From Chondrilla cf. caribensis (Eukaryota > Porifera > Demospongiae > Chondrillida > Chondrillidae): a stretch of DNA of 30,000 bases. The notes under the pieces are model-generated. The model was not told the DNA's origin. It ran no database searches and worked only from the letters and a program-made list of their open reading frames with translations. The position numbers and the translations under genes were made by a program. Positions 1 through 26,987 of the stretch are shown here, piece by piece (within the stretch, counting starts at the first letter, position 1; each line of letters begins with the position of its first letter). The DNA lies in the NCBI GenBank assembly GCA_964020155.1, contig OZ026564.1:3843723-3873722 (forward strand), in the 5' to 3' direction.

Positions 1-67
1 TGTGTGTGTGTGTGTGTGTGTGTGCGTGTGTGTACTTGTGTGCATGTGTTTGTCAATACTTCCTCAC

Positions 68-5645
<5,578 letters not shown>

Positions 5646-5786
5646 CGTGCTACAGCAGATCAAGGTGCGAGGATACGAGATTCACTTCACGTCAATGTGG
5701 TTTCGAGGACTCTCTTGGCATAATAGGTCAACAGGCAAAGGAGCCACTCATGCACGGAGAGCGCGTGATCGCAATATTACATGCAA

Positions 5787-5800
5787 CACGTGAACACGTG
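5787..5800. promoter_or_regulatory. Pair of CACGTG E-boxes
   Basis: Two perfect CACGTG hexamers separated by two bases, about 145 bases upstream of the minus SELENBP1 ATG. bHLH-zip factors (USF, MITF/TFE, Myc/Max) bind this core. Function is inferred from motif and position only. Confidence 0.4.
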
Positions 5801-5869
5801 GACGCATTAATTCCACAGAAGCGGTTACTTCTTATTACTGGCTCATTGCTTCTAAGCAAAGTGTGACTG

Positions 5870-5913
5870 GATATAATTATAATTATATCACTGGATATAA
5901 TTATAATTATATC
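5870..5913. repeat. Tandem pair of 20-base perfect palindromes
   Basis: The self-complementary 20-mer GATATAATTATAATTATATC occurs at 5870-5889 and again at 5894-5913 (24-base period, ACTG spacer). It lies near the middle of the SELENBP1 head-to-head arrangement. Confidence 0.8.
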
Positions 5914-5971
5914 ACTGCATTATACTATTATGACTGCCCAATGAAGAGGTTATGCGTTTGCGCAATCTTTA

Positions 5972-5988
5972 TGACGTCATTTTCCCGC
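5972..5988. promoter_or_regulatory. CRE plus adjacent E2F-like site
   Basis: TGACGTCA is a perfect 8-base CRE/ATF palindrome, and TTTCCCGC follows after one base. It lies 327 bases upstream of the minus SELENBP1 start. The motif match is exact; use in vivo is inferred. Confidence 0.4.
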
Positions 5989-6154
5989 ACGTTCCGATAT
6001 CTTGAGTGTCAAGAAAGTACAGGATTGAATCGGGAAAGGCTATTTCGACGATAGTATCGACGGAATAAACACATTCCAAACATTTAAAAAACTACAATGA
6101 AATTAAAAATGGATGTACAGGCGTGAATGACTTGAAATGGAGTGCCATCCAGTT

Positions 6155-6164
6155 GTCACGTGAC
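6155..6164. promoter_or_regulatory. GTCACGTGAC palindrome (CLEAR/USF type)
   Basis: A 10-base perfect palindrome centred on CACGTG with the GT/AC flanks preferred by TFEB/MITF and USF. It is the third CACGTG in this intergenic region. Confidence 0.4.
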
Positions 6165-6696
6165 TTGTGACATCCCTCAAATGTGTACGTATTAGTGGGC
6201 GAAGCACAGTAGCTGAAAATCAAGTCTTAACAGTTTGTTGCTGCGGTTCTGGCCTGTCCCATCACCGAACCTCCTTCCACTATCGCCAAGAAGACCGAAA
6301 ATGTTTAGAGGTAGCTAGAGTAGTCGACCTCGATATTTGTGGTCGTTCACTTCAGTCATTCTTGTCACGATTCTTATCCGTCCTTCCACCAACGTCCGTC
6401 CATCTATTGTACTTCCTGCACAAGGGACCTATCCAGCTACCGAGAGTGTTAGAATTCCAGTAACGTGCATATACGGAGCTAGCTTCCTTCGTATTTCAAA
6501 ACTTGATAATTTCTCCAAGTTGAGCTGATCCAATCAGCACCTCGACTCCCAGCACTCCAGAATGAGAGCCGCCACCAGTGTATTGCACCTTGTACGGTGT
6601 AGAACAGGGCTATGTTTGATTTTCTACTTTGAGTAGGTAGAATGATAGAGGGATCATTAAATAAGGTCGTTAAAGAGTAGCAATTCCTGTCATTAT

Positions 6697-10574
<3,878 letters not shown>

Positions 10575-10926
10575 GCCCACCTCAATTGTAGTTGCTACGA
10601 CATGTACTGGACATACATATGTATAATGTACTATCAGTACTGTACAAGCCGACTAATGTGTATACTAGCTTAACCTGTGTGTGTACATATGTATATACAG
10701 TGCACATAATAATAATAATATTATGTTCATACACATGTAATAGTTTTACTCTGTTTAATTAGACATAGTGCATTACTTACAATATTGCATTGAATTATAT
10801 ACATGAAATTTAGTAATTGTACAATATTACATGACATTGTAATGCAGGAGAGAAGATCAAACACACTCATGTACATGGATGGCTACAAGTATATCAAATT
10901 GTGTTTGTTCCTGAAATGATGAGACG
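10575..10926. other. Convergent intergenic region (SELENBP1 plus copy / SPPL2)
   Basis: AT-rich 3' UTR sequence for both convergent genes. No ORF, RNA gene or canonical AATAAA was recognised on quick reading. It includes an (AAT)4 run near 10708. Confidence 0.6.
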
Positions 10927-16265
<5,339 letters not shown>

Positions 16266-16389
16266 TTTTTCGGATTATTAGATTATTCACGATGACGTCA
16301 TCACCTTGACAATCAAGGAATCCACAGAATTTGCATATGGCGCCAAAACTCTGTCAAAGCGCGGTTTGCTAGTTCTCTGGACTGTCATC
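16266..16389. promoter_or_regulatory. Bidirectional SPPL2/dUTPase promoter
   Basis: Only 40 bases separate the SPPL2 ATG (16265) from the first in-frame dUTPase ATG (16306), or 124 from the next (16390). The 12-base palindrome GATGACGTCATC (16291-16302) contains a perfect CRE. GGCGCCAAAA (16339-16348) is an E2F-type site, fitting S-phase control of dUTPase, a known E2F target in animals. If the E2F site is promoter DNA, translation most likely starts at 16390. Confidence 0.6.
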
Positions 16390-17588
16390 ATGATTGCAGC
16401 CCCTGAAACGAATAACGTCTCTCCTTCTGCAAAAAAGCAGAAAATTGCTCCGCATTCCAATCGGGATGAAGGTGGACTGCTGTGTAAGAGGCTGAGTGAA
16501 AATGCAAAACTACCAACGCGTGCAACAGCTGAGGCGGCTGGCTATGATCTGTACAGGTAAGGGAGATGTATGGTACGCAACACGTTCATCCTTCTCGTCT
16601 GGCTGTGGGAGAGATGAATGTCACTTCTTTCAATTCTATTATTTAGATGTGCTTATCGATTCTCATTTTCTTTCTAGTGCTCAAGAAGTGACCATACTAG
16701 CTGAAGGGAAGGCGCTCGTTAAAACAGACATTTCTTTAGCGATTCCTGAAGGACACTATGGAAGAGTCGGTGAGCACGAGCAGCTGGTTTCCTCACCCAC
16801 CCCTGAGTGCTGTGCACTTCGTAGTCATGGCTGGTAGCAACTGTAGCAACCATTTTCCACACAACACCACTGGGAAAGCAGTTTTTTATTTTAAGTAGAA
16901 AATAACACTTTAGTTTAAGCAAAAAGTGGTACTTGCTGTGATGATCCAAATGAAGTCTCACAATTAAAATCAGCTCTTATTGGAAGTGTGCGGTAAACTA
17001 ATTTTGTAGTACTACAAAATTCACTGTTCCTACAGTGATGAAACTTCAGAAAACTCCACCTGCACTCCCCAGTAAGGCCTTGACTTAATTGGATTTCTGC
17101 ACCTGAAATTTTAAAAGAGGGTTTGCATGAGCCTAATGATTCCACCCTGCCTACAAACCCCCTTAGCTTGTTCCACCATTGCTGTATACAGTAGGCCTGA
17201 TCATAGATACTCCAACAACGTCACTGTACTCTTGGTACCCTAGCTCCAAGGTCTGGGTTGGCGTGGAAGCACCACATTGATTGTGGAGCTGGTGTGATCG
17301 ACAGGGACTACCGTGGCAACGTCGGTGTCATTCTCTTCAACTTGGCCAAGCAAGATTTCAAAAGTGAGCCAAAAGCCACAACAATTGTTTGCGTATATCT
17401 TGCAGTTACTGTTGGAAGTCCATTTTCAAGTTGACATTACTTCAACTTTCCCTCTCACAGTTCACCCAGGTGATAGAATTGCCCAGCTCATTTTGGAGAA
17501 GATATCAACTCCACCTGTTGTAGAAGTTGATGATCTCAGTGCAACAGAGAGGGGCAGTGGAGGTTTCGGCTCCACGGGGAAGAATTGA
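16306..17588 (+). CDS. DUT: Deoxyuridine 5'-triphosphate nucleotidohydrolase (dUTPase)
   Basis: Exons: (16306 or 16390)-16556, 16678-16769, 17244-17363, 17461-17588. The trimeric enzyme hydrolyses dUTP to dUMP and pyrophosphate, keeping uracil out of DNA and supplying dTMP synthesis. All five family motifs are present in order: AAGYDLYSAQE, the Ser-bearing [31 protein letters not shown] with the uracil-site Tyr, [11 protein letters not shown], and the C-terminal P-loop-like [12 protein letters not shown]. Starting at 16390 gives 168 aa, close to human nuclear DUT. Starting at 16306 adds 28 residues including [14 protein letters not shown], which could be a mitochondrial leader from an alternative transcript. 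The KKQK near the N-terminus could be a nuclear signal. Convergent with MNS1. Confidence 0.95.
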
Positions 17589-18041
17589 AGCACATGTCAA
17601 CACATTTTCTCAACTTTAGTGCAATGTTTGGCTATCTCAACTATAACACCTTGTTCAGTTATACATGAGTTTTATCCATTCAGCAGGTACCAATGAACAT
17701 ATACTTATATACTTCCCACTAATCTTTGTTTGCTGTGGATATGTACTTGGTTAAATATCTGTAATATTTCTCTCAAGATTGACATTTATGAACCCATGCA
17801 GTACATTACTGGTTGGTATAGCCTCACAGCCATCTGATATAAATGATAATGGCTAATATCTGGAACACATGCTTGTAAATTACTTTTTCTGTAAAAGATA
17901 CATTCGTAATTTCAATAATAATATTATTTAATGGTGCACAAATCAATGCTGTACGTGTGTGTTGATGTATACGAACAGGAAATGTTAATGGGAATGTATG
18001 GATCTACATTACATGGTAGACTATAGTTGCAAGACACAAGT
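17589..18041. other. Convergent intergenic region (DUT / MNS1)
   Basis: AT-rich 3' UTR-like sequence with no ORF worth calling. It contains ATAATAATATTATT near 17917-17930. No RNA gene was recognised. Confidence 0.6.
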
Positions 18042-20940
<2,899 letters not shown>

Positions 20941-21003
20941 TTTACCATACGTACGGTCTCGCAACAAAGACTGGACAAATTTAAACCGACTTGATAAATC
21001 CAC

Positions 21004-21300
21004 GTGAACACCATAGCTGACCTACGAAGTTATCAAGCAGCTTCGCCTCTTACCATTTTTGTTTCTTCTCCAAACCGTTCTATCGACCGCGCTGTACTGC
21101 ATTCAAGTGTACCGTTGCTATTGGTAACCGTATGAATATAATTAATAATTGATATTGCTCAATTACAATCGAAGTAAACAGAAAAGAACTGAAAGGAAGA
21201 GTTAGTCATAACCTCTGTGAGAAAGAAGACAGGAGGAAAGTGATTACATACTCACATTGAGCAAGTTGCTAGAAACACCCAACACGAGTGTATTGATTAC
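21004..21300. promoter_or_regulatory. MNS1 upstream region / PSMB4 3' region
   Basis: Between the MNS1 5' end and the PSMB4 stop. It holds the X-box-like palindrome at 21114-21128. ATG|GTAAGA on the minus strand near 21050 could be a minimal first exon of MNS1, but the intron would be only about 32 bases. Confidence 0.5.
21114..21128. promoter_or_regulatory. RFX X-box-like motif upstream of MNS1
   Basis: GTTGCT ATT GGTAAC consists of two RFX half-sites in inverted orientation with a 3-base spacer, about 175-190 bases upstream of the MNS1 ATG. RFX factors drive ciliary genes through X-boxes in animals. It also contains ATTGG, an inverted CCAAT. Confidence 0.55.
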
Positions 21301-21472
21301 TCACTTGACGTAGTGGGCCACCTCCCAATTTGTGTCCAAGACAATGGGGCCTTGTATATTCACACCATCCTCGGTTACTACTGCAAACTCATATTTGTTG
21401 ATGGTACGGCAGTCCCGGTATAAGAGAACCTGAAGGGACAATCCATAAAAAATATCATTATTGTGTGCATGT

Positions 21473-21531
<59 letters not shown>

Positions 21532-21706
21532 CTCGTCTCTATCAAACCTTTAACGCTCGCTTGATGATGTCCTTTGCATCATTTTCAGTCAGCTCCCTCC
21601 CTTCTTTGGCCGCCTGGTCACACGCATCCCTCATCAGAGGCTACAGAGTGACAAGATGTACAAAGTTCTACTAACGTGTAAAACTTCCACACTAGTATAA
21701 GTTGTG

Positions 21707-21784
<78 letters not shown>

Positions 21785-21793
21785 ACACACACG

Positions 21794-21883
<90 letters not shown>

Positions 21884-23620
21884 AGTGCATAGTATTTTCC
21901 AATCCCAGTGGCAACAATTGGTGATTCATAAGCAACTCCAATCATATCCACATAGCCCAAAAACCTACGCAACAAAGATAAGCAATACACAGACATAACT
22001 GTGACATCATATCTAGACGCACCACAGGGTAATAAGCCCATGAGTACAAGTTTGACAAATTTTGGGCAATCATTCAATAATCGCATTAATTGTGATAGTG
22101 GTCACAAACAATTATCATATCAGAATGAAATTTGATGTCATATTCTTCATTGAAACTCAATTATTGGCTAGCAATGTTCCAGTCAGGTGATACATCTACT
22201 GTTGCTACAAGTCAGTTGTACAAGGACTCATTGACTGTTATTTCAGCAAATATCTCTTACTTTAAACTGTGTGATCTTTTTCTACCATTCAATATTTGAT
22301 ATTTTGCAATTTTCTCGATAGACAATTTTTGCGAGTGAGACTTAGACCATCACCCACACTGCAGTACACAAACTCACGTTTCACCATCTTTGAAGCCCCC
22401 AACAGCCCATGTGTTCCAGAAAGGTTCAATTTTCGTTCTCTGCTGGTACATGAATCTGGTCAGGTACGAGTAGATGCCACGAGGAGAGACTTCGTGTCCA
22501 TCACCGTGGGATTTTTCTCTGATACTAACGAGAGAGATGAAAAGCGTGAACTGTTTGTGAGATAGTGAATTAGGTGTGAGTTGCACTAATTTTGACATTG
22601 GAAGTGTACAGCCGGGAAGACTAGACAAAGTCCCAATTCAAGAAATGGAAATGAGAATGAGTTTTGGGTACTTGAGACTAGTGTGTTCAGGCTAAGTTTC
22701 ACTCACATCATCCTCTCAAGAATGTCCTTCACATTTTGAAAATCAGCGTAATCTCCGGATGACCCAATAATTGTAGAGTCGTTCACCTTCATGAGTCGTG
22801 ATATACTCCTGAACCGTGCCAGTGAGCCGTAGGAACCTGGAGGAACGAGATGGAGAGAGAAATCACACTACCAACCAAGGTTAATAAATAAAAATAGCAG
22901 CTGACGTTAATAGCCACCTGTAAAACTGATAATAATGGAATGAATAATTATTATATAAATGCTGACATTAATTATGGGTACAGTACCAGTAAGTAACACC
23001 ATCAACTGATATTGATATATGACATTAATTGAGATGAAAGCAATATATAAACAGGTACACCACTTGATGTGACCTCGGACAGACCTCACAATCATGCACC
23101 TTCACTTTATCAGAAAATCACATATCCTGATAGCCATCACATAATAAGCCTTTACCGATACAAGATATAATCCTACATTTACCAGTGAAGGCATTTACTA
23201 CAATGATACACTTCAGCATATATAATTTACCTAGTGTGTCCGCAGCTATTATCACTCCTCCATCGAACTTGAGACCCAATACAGATGTACCCATTACAAT
23301 AGGTTGCCTGGAAGACATGAAGAGTACACTTAAAGCACGGAACGCGTCGAAATAAATTTAATTCAAGTACAAAATAAGGATTAAGTCCATATCTTCTGAA
23401 AACACACCGACTGTGATCATAGATGACGGTACGTTTATACAGTATAAACCATGCTCTGAATTTACCTTGTGTTAGTTACCGGCAGCTGAACCGAGGAACA
23501 GGGATTACCTCTCTTGGGAAATTCGTGGAATTGTCCCGGTGAGGGTCCTCCAGACCACAGGGGAGGAGGAACACCGGGTCCGAAAGACAGTGAATCGTTG
23601 CTGAACATCCCAGCAGCCAT
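21301..23620 (-). CDS. PSMB4: Proteasome subunit beta type-4 (20S core beta-7)
   Basis: Seven exons: 23620-23466, 23307-23231, 22836-22707, 22524-22378, 21964-21883, 21640-21548, 21429-21301. They join in phase to 270 aa; human has 264. This is the non-catalytic beta-7 subunit of the 20S proteasome. Landmarks: N-terminal propeptide [20 protein letters not shown], then [20 protein letters not shown] with Thr 51 as probable mature N-terminus, [56 protein letters not shown] and [15 protein letters not shown]. The C-terminal tail [13 protein letters not shown] is shorter than in human. The donor after exon 21964-21883 is the first GT of a long (GT)n. The ATG lies only 219 bases from the stop of the upstream desaturase on the same strand. 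Confidence 0.96.
21471..21528. repeat. (GT)n microsatellite
   Basis: Short GT array in PSMB4 intron 6. Confidence 0.95.
21711..21882. repeat. (AC)n microsatellite at a PSMB4 splice donor
   Basis: AC with one ACGTACACACACGCACGC interruption. On the coding strand the array is (GT)n beginning exactly at the donor of the exon ending at 21883. Confidence 0.95.
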
Positions 23621-23839
23621 TTTGCGTTTTGCAACGTGTACTGCCTATTGGGCGCTTATATCCGCAAATAAACGCTAGGGAGCATTTATCGGTAGTAATT
23701 TGTGGTAATAACATCATTACGATCACATGCGTTGAGGGAACACTTTTTACAAGAGCAAATGAAAAGCTAAGGCATGCAAGCAATAGTAACATCGTACAAA
23801 AAAAACTGATGAAATATGAATCAGAACATGAATTTGCGA
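23621..23839. promoter_or_regulatory. Compact PSMB4 promoter / SCD 3' flank
   Basis: 219 bases between the PSMB4 ATG and the stop of the next desaturase. On the minus strand an inverted CCAAT box (ATTGG on plus, near 23646) lies about 25 bases upstream of the ATG. No ORF. Confidence 0.4.
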
Positions 23840-24967
23840 TCAATAATCAACATGCAATTCTTTCTCCAAGGCTAAAAGCTCTTCTTTGGTGGTAGCTTCC
23901 CCCTCCAAGGTCCCTGTACGCTTCTTCCTGGCTTGGATTGCTTTAGACGATACTTTCTTTCTGTCCCAGGCTAGTCCTACCATGGCCATCAGGTCAATGA
24001 ATACTGTGGAGAGATTGAACCATGGTCCGAATTCACTTGTGGAGTAGTCGTACGGGAAAGTGTGGTGGTAGTTGTGGAACCCCTCGCCAACGACAGCAAA
24101 AGCCACAAACAAGTTCTCAGACGGATTGATGCCCTTGTCGTACGGTCTTGAACCCCAGAGATGCGCAGCACTGTTAACAAGCCAGGTCACATTGAGATGT
24201 AACATGTATCGCGTCATACAACACATGGAGAAGGCTGTGAAGAATGTTTCGTCCCAAAAGTACCAGGGAATGAATGCAGGTAGGATGAATGCCACAAGGA
24301 CACCGAAAGGTAAATAGAACTTGTGCTGGAACCTGACAACTGGGTCTGCCTTCAAGTCTGACATGTCGATCCCCTGTCCCTTTATGATGACCTGCGGATG
24401 CTTCTTCATCATCAACCATCCGACATGCGCAAAGAAGAAGCCTCTCTTGGCATTGTGAGGGTCGGCATTAGTCTCAGAATACTTGTGGTGCGTTCTGTGA
24501 TCTCGAGACCATTCGATGAGGTCGTTCTGGAAACAGATTGTATCCATCAGCATGAGGAAGACACGGAGAATAAAGTGGGCCTTGTAAGTGCGATGTGTCC
24601 ACAGTCTGTGTGCTCCTGCGGTCACTCCGAGGCCGCCAAACATGTAGAGAAAGACGAAAAAATACCAAGTTCCTTTAGAAGCATAAGCCGTCGTGTAACA
24701 TCCTACGATCCCCAGGATGTGGATGAGAGATATTAGAATGATGTTCCTCCAGACTAGAGGAGCCTGGAATTCGTAGCCGAAGTACTTCACCGGTTTATAA
24801 TCGTCAAACAGTTTCTTGTACTTCTTTTCCAGCTCTGGCGTCAGTCCGGACAAGTCAACATCACTTTGCACGGTGCTAGACCTCTCCTCGGAAGGAGCGT
24901 CTTCTGTGACGTGTCCATTAGAAAGCGTTCGTCTTCCCAATTCCTCCACGTCTTTTCTCGGTCCCAT
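23840..24967 (-). CDS. SCD: Acyl-CoA delta-9 desaturase (stearoyl-CoA desaturase), copy 1
   Basis: One uninterrupted 375-aa ORF. The ER-membrane di-iron enzyme introduces a cis-delta-9 double bond into palmitoyl/stearoyl-CoA with cytochrome b5. All histidine boxes are present: HRLWTH (120-125), RDHRTHH (155-161), NSAAH (265-269) and GEGFHNYHH (294-302). Four membrane segments surround them (about 73-93, 98-117, 218-236, 240-262). There is no fused cytochrome b5 domain. The N-terminal 60 residues are hydrophilic, ending in a shared DVDLSGLTPELEKKYKKLF. No intron in the coding region, unlike vertebrate SCD and unlike most genes around it. Start chosen because MGPRK is shared with copy 2. The closest relative is the adjacent copy 2. 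Confidence 0.96.
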   Translation of the reverse strand: MGPRKDVEELGRRTLSNGHVTEDAPSEERSSTVQSDVDLSGLTPELEKKYKKLFDDYKPVKYFGYEFQAPLVWRNIILISLIHILGIVGCYTTAYASKGTWYFFVFLYMFGGLGVTAGAHRLWTHRTYKAHFILRVFLMLMDTICFQNDLIEWSRDHRTHHKYSETNADPHNAKRGFFFAHVGWLMMKKHPQVIIKGQGIDMSDLKADPVVRFQHKFYLPFGVLVAFILPAFIPWYFWDETFFTAFSMCCMTRYMLHLNVTWLVNSAAHLWGSRPYDKGINPSENLFVAFAVVGEGFHNYHHTFPYDYSTSEFGPWFNLSTVFIDLMAMVGLAWDRKKVSSKAIQARKKRTGTLEGEATTKEELLALEKELHVDY

Positions 24968-25838
24968 ATTTCCTCCTCGATCGGTCTCGCGGTGGTACTA
25001 AGAATAGATAGCAGGTTAATTGCACCTAGATCACTAGCTCGGATGAGGTGGTCACGTCAACTCGAGACGGAAAGGTCATCCGAACGTCTTCTCGTAGGCG
25101 GCTAAGGTCACCTGATTCTTCAGATCATGTGCTCGGTACACTCAGCGGCCCGGACCTTATATGGCGGTGGTTTTCTGAGGATTTAATTGTTTATTCCTTT
25201 TTCCCTTTGTTTGTTGCCAAGTTTGGCTTCACACTAGTGAGAAAATACGAGAATACGACCGGTATAACTACCCGGCCAACCTTTGTACTGTAAGTAGGTT
25301 GTCTGTGACGGCTATTATATCTAATTCAATTCGTCTCAGATTCGGTCATTATTATGCGAAAATCGTAGTAAATTTCAAAGAAAAGAGAAAGAATGGTTTT
25401 CTCTTTGTAGGCCTCATTCAAAATAACATTGGTACACTATCTCATAAAATGTTAACTATGTAAAGTCAATTGCTATTTTAGTTGCAATAGAATCCTGGAG
25501 TCTATACCCCCATAGCCCCATGGCTCCCACATTCACGTATGTAAACTTTGTGGTTTTGCATTCATACTGATGGATCCTCAGTTATGAAACCTTCTGCCAC
25601 TTAATATCAGTAGAATTTTGGACTTTGAATGTAATTTAATTGGACAAACATATTGAATACACTCTGTATGATATGATAAATCTGAAAGTGCAGATAATTT
25701 AAGGTTGTGCATAAATGAGTGCCTTTGAGCTTAAATGCTGAAAAGAGGATACATCCAAAAAAGTGATGATAATATTGAAACATGCAAAGAATATTAAATG
25801 TGAACATAATATTATATATAACTAAAGATTACTATTTG
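24968..25838. promoter_or_regulatory. Spacer between the desaturases, with copy 1 promoter
   Basis: 871 bases. Upstream of copy 1 the minus strand reads CCATATAAGGTCC (25155-25164 core), serving as a TATA-like element and also a perfect CArG box. AAAGGTCA (25071-25078) and AAGGTCA (25104-25110) are nuclear-receptor half-sites. The rest, 25300-25838, is AT-rich with no ORF worth calling and includes the 3' UTR of copy 2. Confidence 0.45.
25155..25164. promoter_or_regulatory. CArG box / TATA-like element upstream of desaturase copy 1
   Basis: CCTTATATGG matches CC(A/T)6GG exactly and provides TATAAGG on the minus strand, 188 bases upstream of the ATG. Copy 2 has TTATAAGGTC at the equivalent place but not the CArG frame, so a TATA role is more likely than SRF binding. 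Confidence 0.4.
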
Positions 25839-26987
25839 CTAGTAATCCACACTTGCTTCTCTCTCTAATGCAACTAACTCGTCTTTGGTGACTTCTTTCC
25901 CTTTTAAAGCACCTGTTCGTTTCTTCCTGGCCAGAATGACTTCGGCAGACATTTTCTTCCTGCCCCAAACTAGTCCCACCAGGGCCATTGTATCAATGAG
26001 GAAGGTTGAGAGGTTAAACCACGGTCCGAACTCACCGGTGGCATAGTCCTGAGGAAAGGTGTGGTGATAGTTATGGAACCCCTCTCCCATCGCATTAATG
26101 GTCACAAACATGTTCTCAGCAGGATTGATGCTTTCATCGTAAGGTCTCATTCCCCACAGATGTGCGGCACTGTTGACAAGCCAGGTCACATTGAGAGTGA
26201 ACATATATCGCGTCATGGAGCAAACGCAGAAGGATGTGAAAAAGGCCTCGTTCCAGAAGTACCACGGGATAACAGCTGGGAGTGTGAATCCAACAAGGAT
26301 ACCCAGAGGTATGAAGAACTTGCGCTGGAACCTGACAACTGGGTCTGCCTTCAAGTCTGACATGTCGATTCCCTGTCCCTTTATGATAACCTGCGGATGC
26401 TTCTTCATCATCAACCACCCAACATGCGCGAAGAAGAAGCCTCTCTTGGCATTGTGAGGGTCGGCATTAGTCTCAGAATACTTGTGATGCGTTCTGTGGT
26501 CCCTGACCCACTCCAATATGTCATTTTGGAAAGCAAGAGTGTCCAGAATCATCAGAAAGACTCTCAGGATAAAATGGGCCTTGTAAGAGCGATGGGTCCA
26601 TAGCCTGTGAGCACCTGCAGTTATTCCTAGGCACCCCAAGACGTGCAGTACAAAGGCGAAGAGTAAAGACCGGTAAGACGCCTGGAACGCTAGGTAGCAT
26701 CCGACCACCCCTAGAAGATGAATAACTGTGATATTGTAGACGCTTCGCCAGACCAAGGGCGCTTGGAGTTTGAATCCGAAGTAGCTGACCGGTTTGTAAC
26801 GGTCAAACAGCTTCTTGTACTTCTTTTCCAGCTCAGGCGTCAGTCCAGACAGGTCTACTTGATCGTTGGCGCTGTTGGCGCTAGACGCCCTGTTCGGTTG
26901 CGTCTCTGCCGACTTACAGTGGCCATTCGCGATAGTGTGTACCGCTGCGGTTTGTCTTTCCGCTTCAACATTCTTCCTAGGACCCAT
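25839..26987 (-). CDS. SCD: Acyl-CoA delta-9 desaturase (stearoyl-CoA desaturase), copy 2
   Basis: A single-exon 382-aa ORF, tandem to copy 1 on the same strand. Same reaction and membrane topology. Histidine boxes are HRLWTH (127-132), RDHRTHH (162-168), NSAAH (272-276) and GEGFHNYHH (301-309). The N-terminus shares MGPRK and then diverges until VDLSGLTPELEKKYKKLF. The segment from KYSETNADPHN through DLKADPVVRFQ is nearly identical to copy 1 in protein and DNA, while flanks differ by roughly a quarter of bases by eye, so part of the gene has been homogenised. Substitutions near the first membrane segments (SVYNITVIHLLGVVGCYLA) may alter chain-length preference; that is inference. Confidence 0.96.
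   Translation of the reverse strand: MGPRKNVEAERQTAAVHTIANGHCKSAETQPNRASSANSANDQVDLSGLTPELEKKYKKLFDRYKPVSYFGFKLQAPLVWRSVYNITVIHLLGVVGCYLAFQASYRSLLFAFVLHVLGCLGITAGAHRLWTHRSYKAHFILRVFLMILDTLAFQNDILEWVRDHRTHHKYSETNADPHNAKRGFFFAHVGWLMMKKHPQVIIKGQGIDMSDLKADPVVRFQRKFFIPLGILVGFTLPAVIPWYFWNEAFFTSFCVCSMTRYMFTLNVTWLVNSAAHLWGMRPYDESINPAENMFVTINAMGEGFHNYHHTFPQDYATGEFGPWFNLSTFLIDTMALVGLVWGRKKMSAEVILARKKRTGALKGKEVTKDELVALEREASVDY

Larger units (their letters stand above)
5646..6696. promoter_or_regulatory. Divergent intergenic region between the two SELENBP1 copies
   Basis: About 1.05 kb separates the start of the minus copy from the first candidate start of the plus copy. It holds two CACGTG E-boxes 2 bases apart (5787-5792, 5795-5800), a perfect CRE TGACGTCA (5972-5979) directly followed by an E2F-like TTTCCCGC (5981-5988), and GTCACGTGAC (6155-6164), which equals the 10-base CLEAR/USF type palindrome. 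A doubled AT-rich palindrome lies at 5870-5913. No other gene is visible. A first exon for the plus copy may hide here. Which motif serves which gene is inference. Confidence 0.55.

Noticed and set aside
5863..6054. 63-aa ORF on the plus strand
   Set aside because: Its start is the doubled AT palindrome (YNYNYIT repeats), and the rest has no family resemblance.
6539..6650. Possible first exon of the plus SELENBP1 starting at the ATG near 6562 (MRAATSVLHL)
   Set aside because: No donor joins it in the right phase to the acceptor at 6793, and the frame meets a stop; left unresolved.
23989..24419. Overlapping plus- and minus-strand ORFs inside the desaturases (also 26061-26603)
   Set aside because: They are frame shadows of the conserved desaturase reading frame, with no domain of their own.
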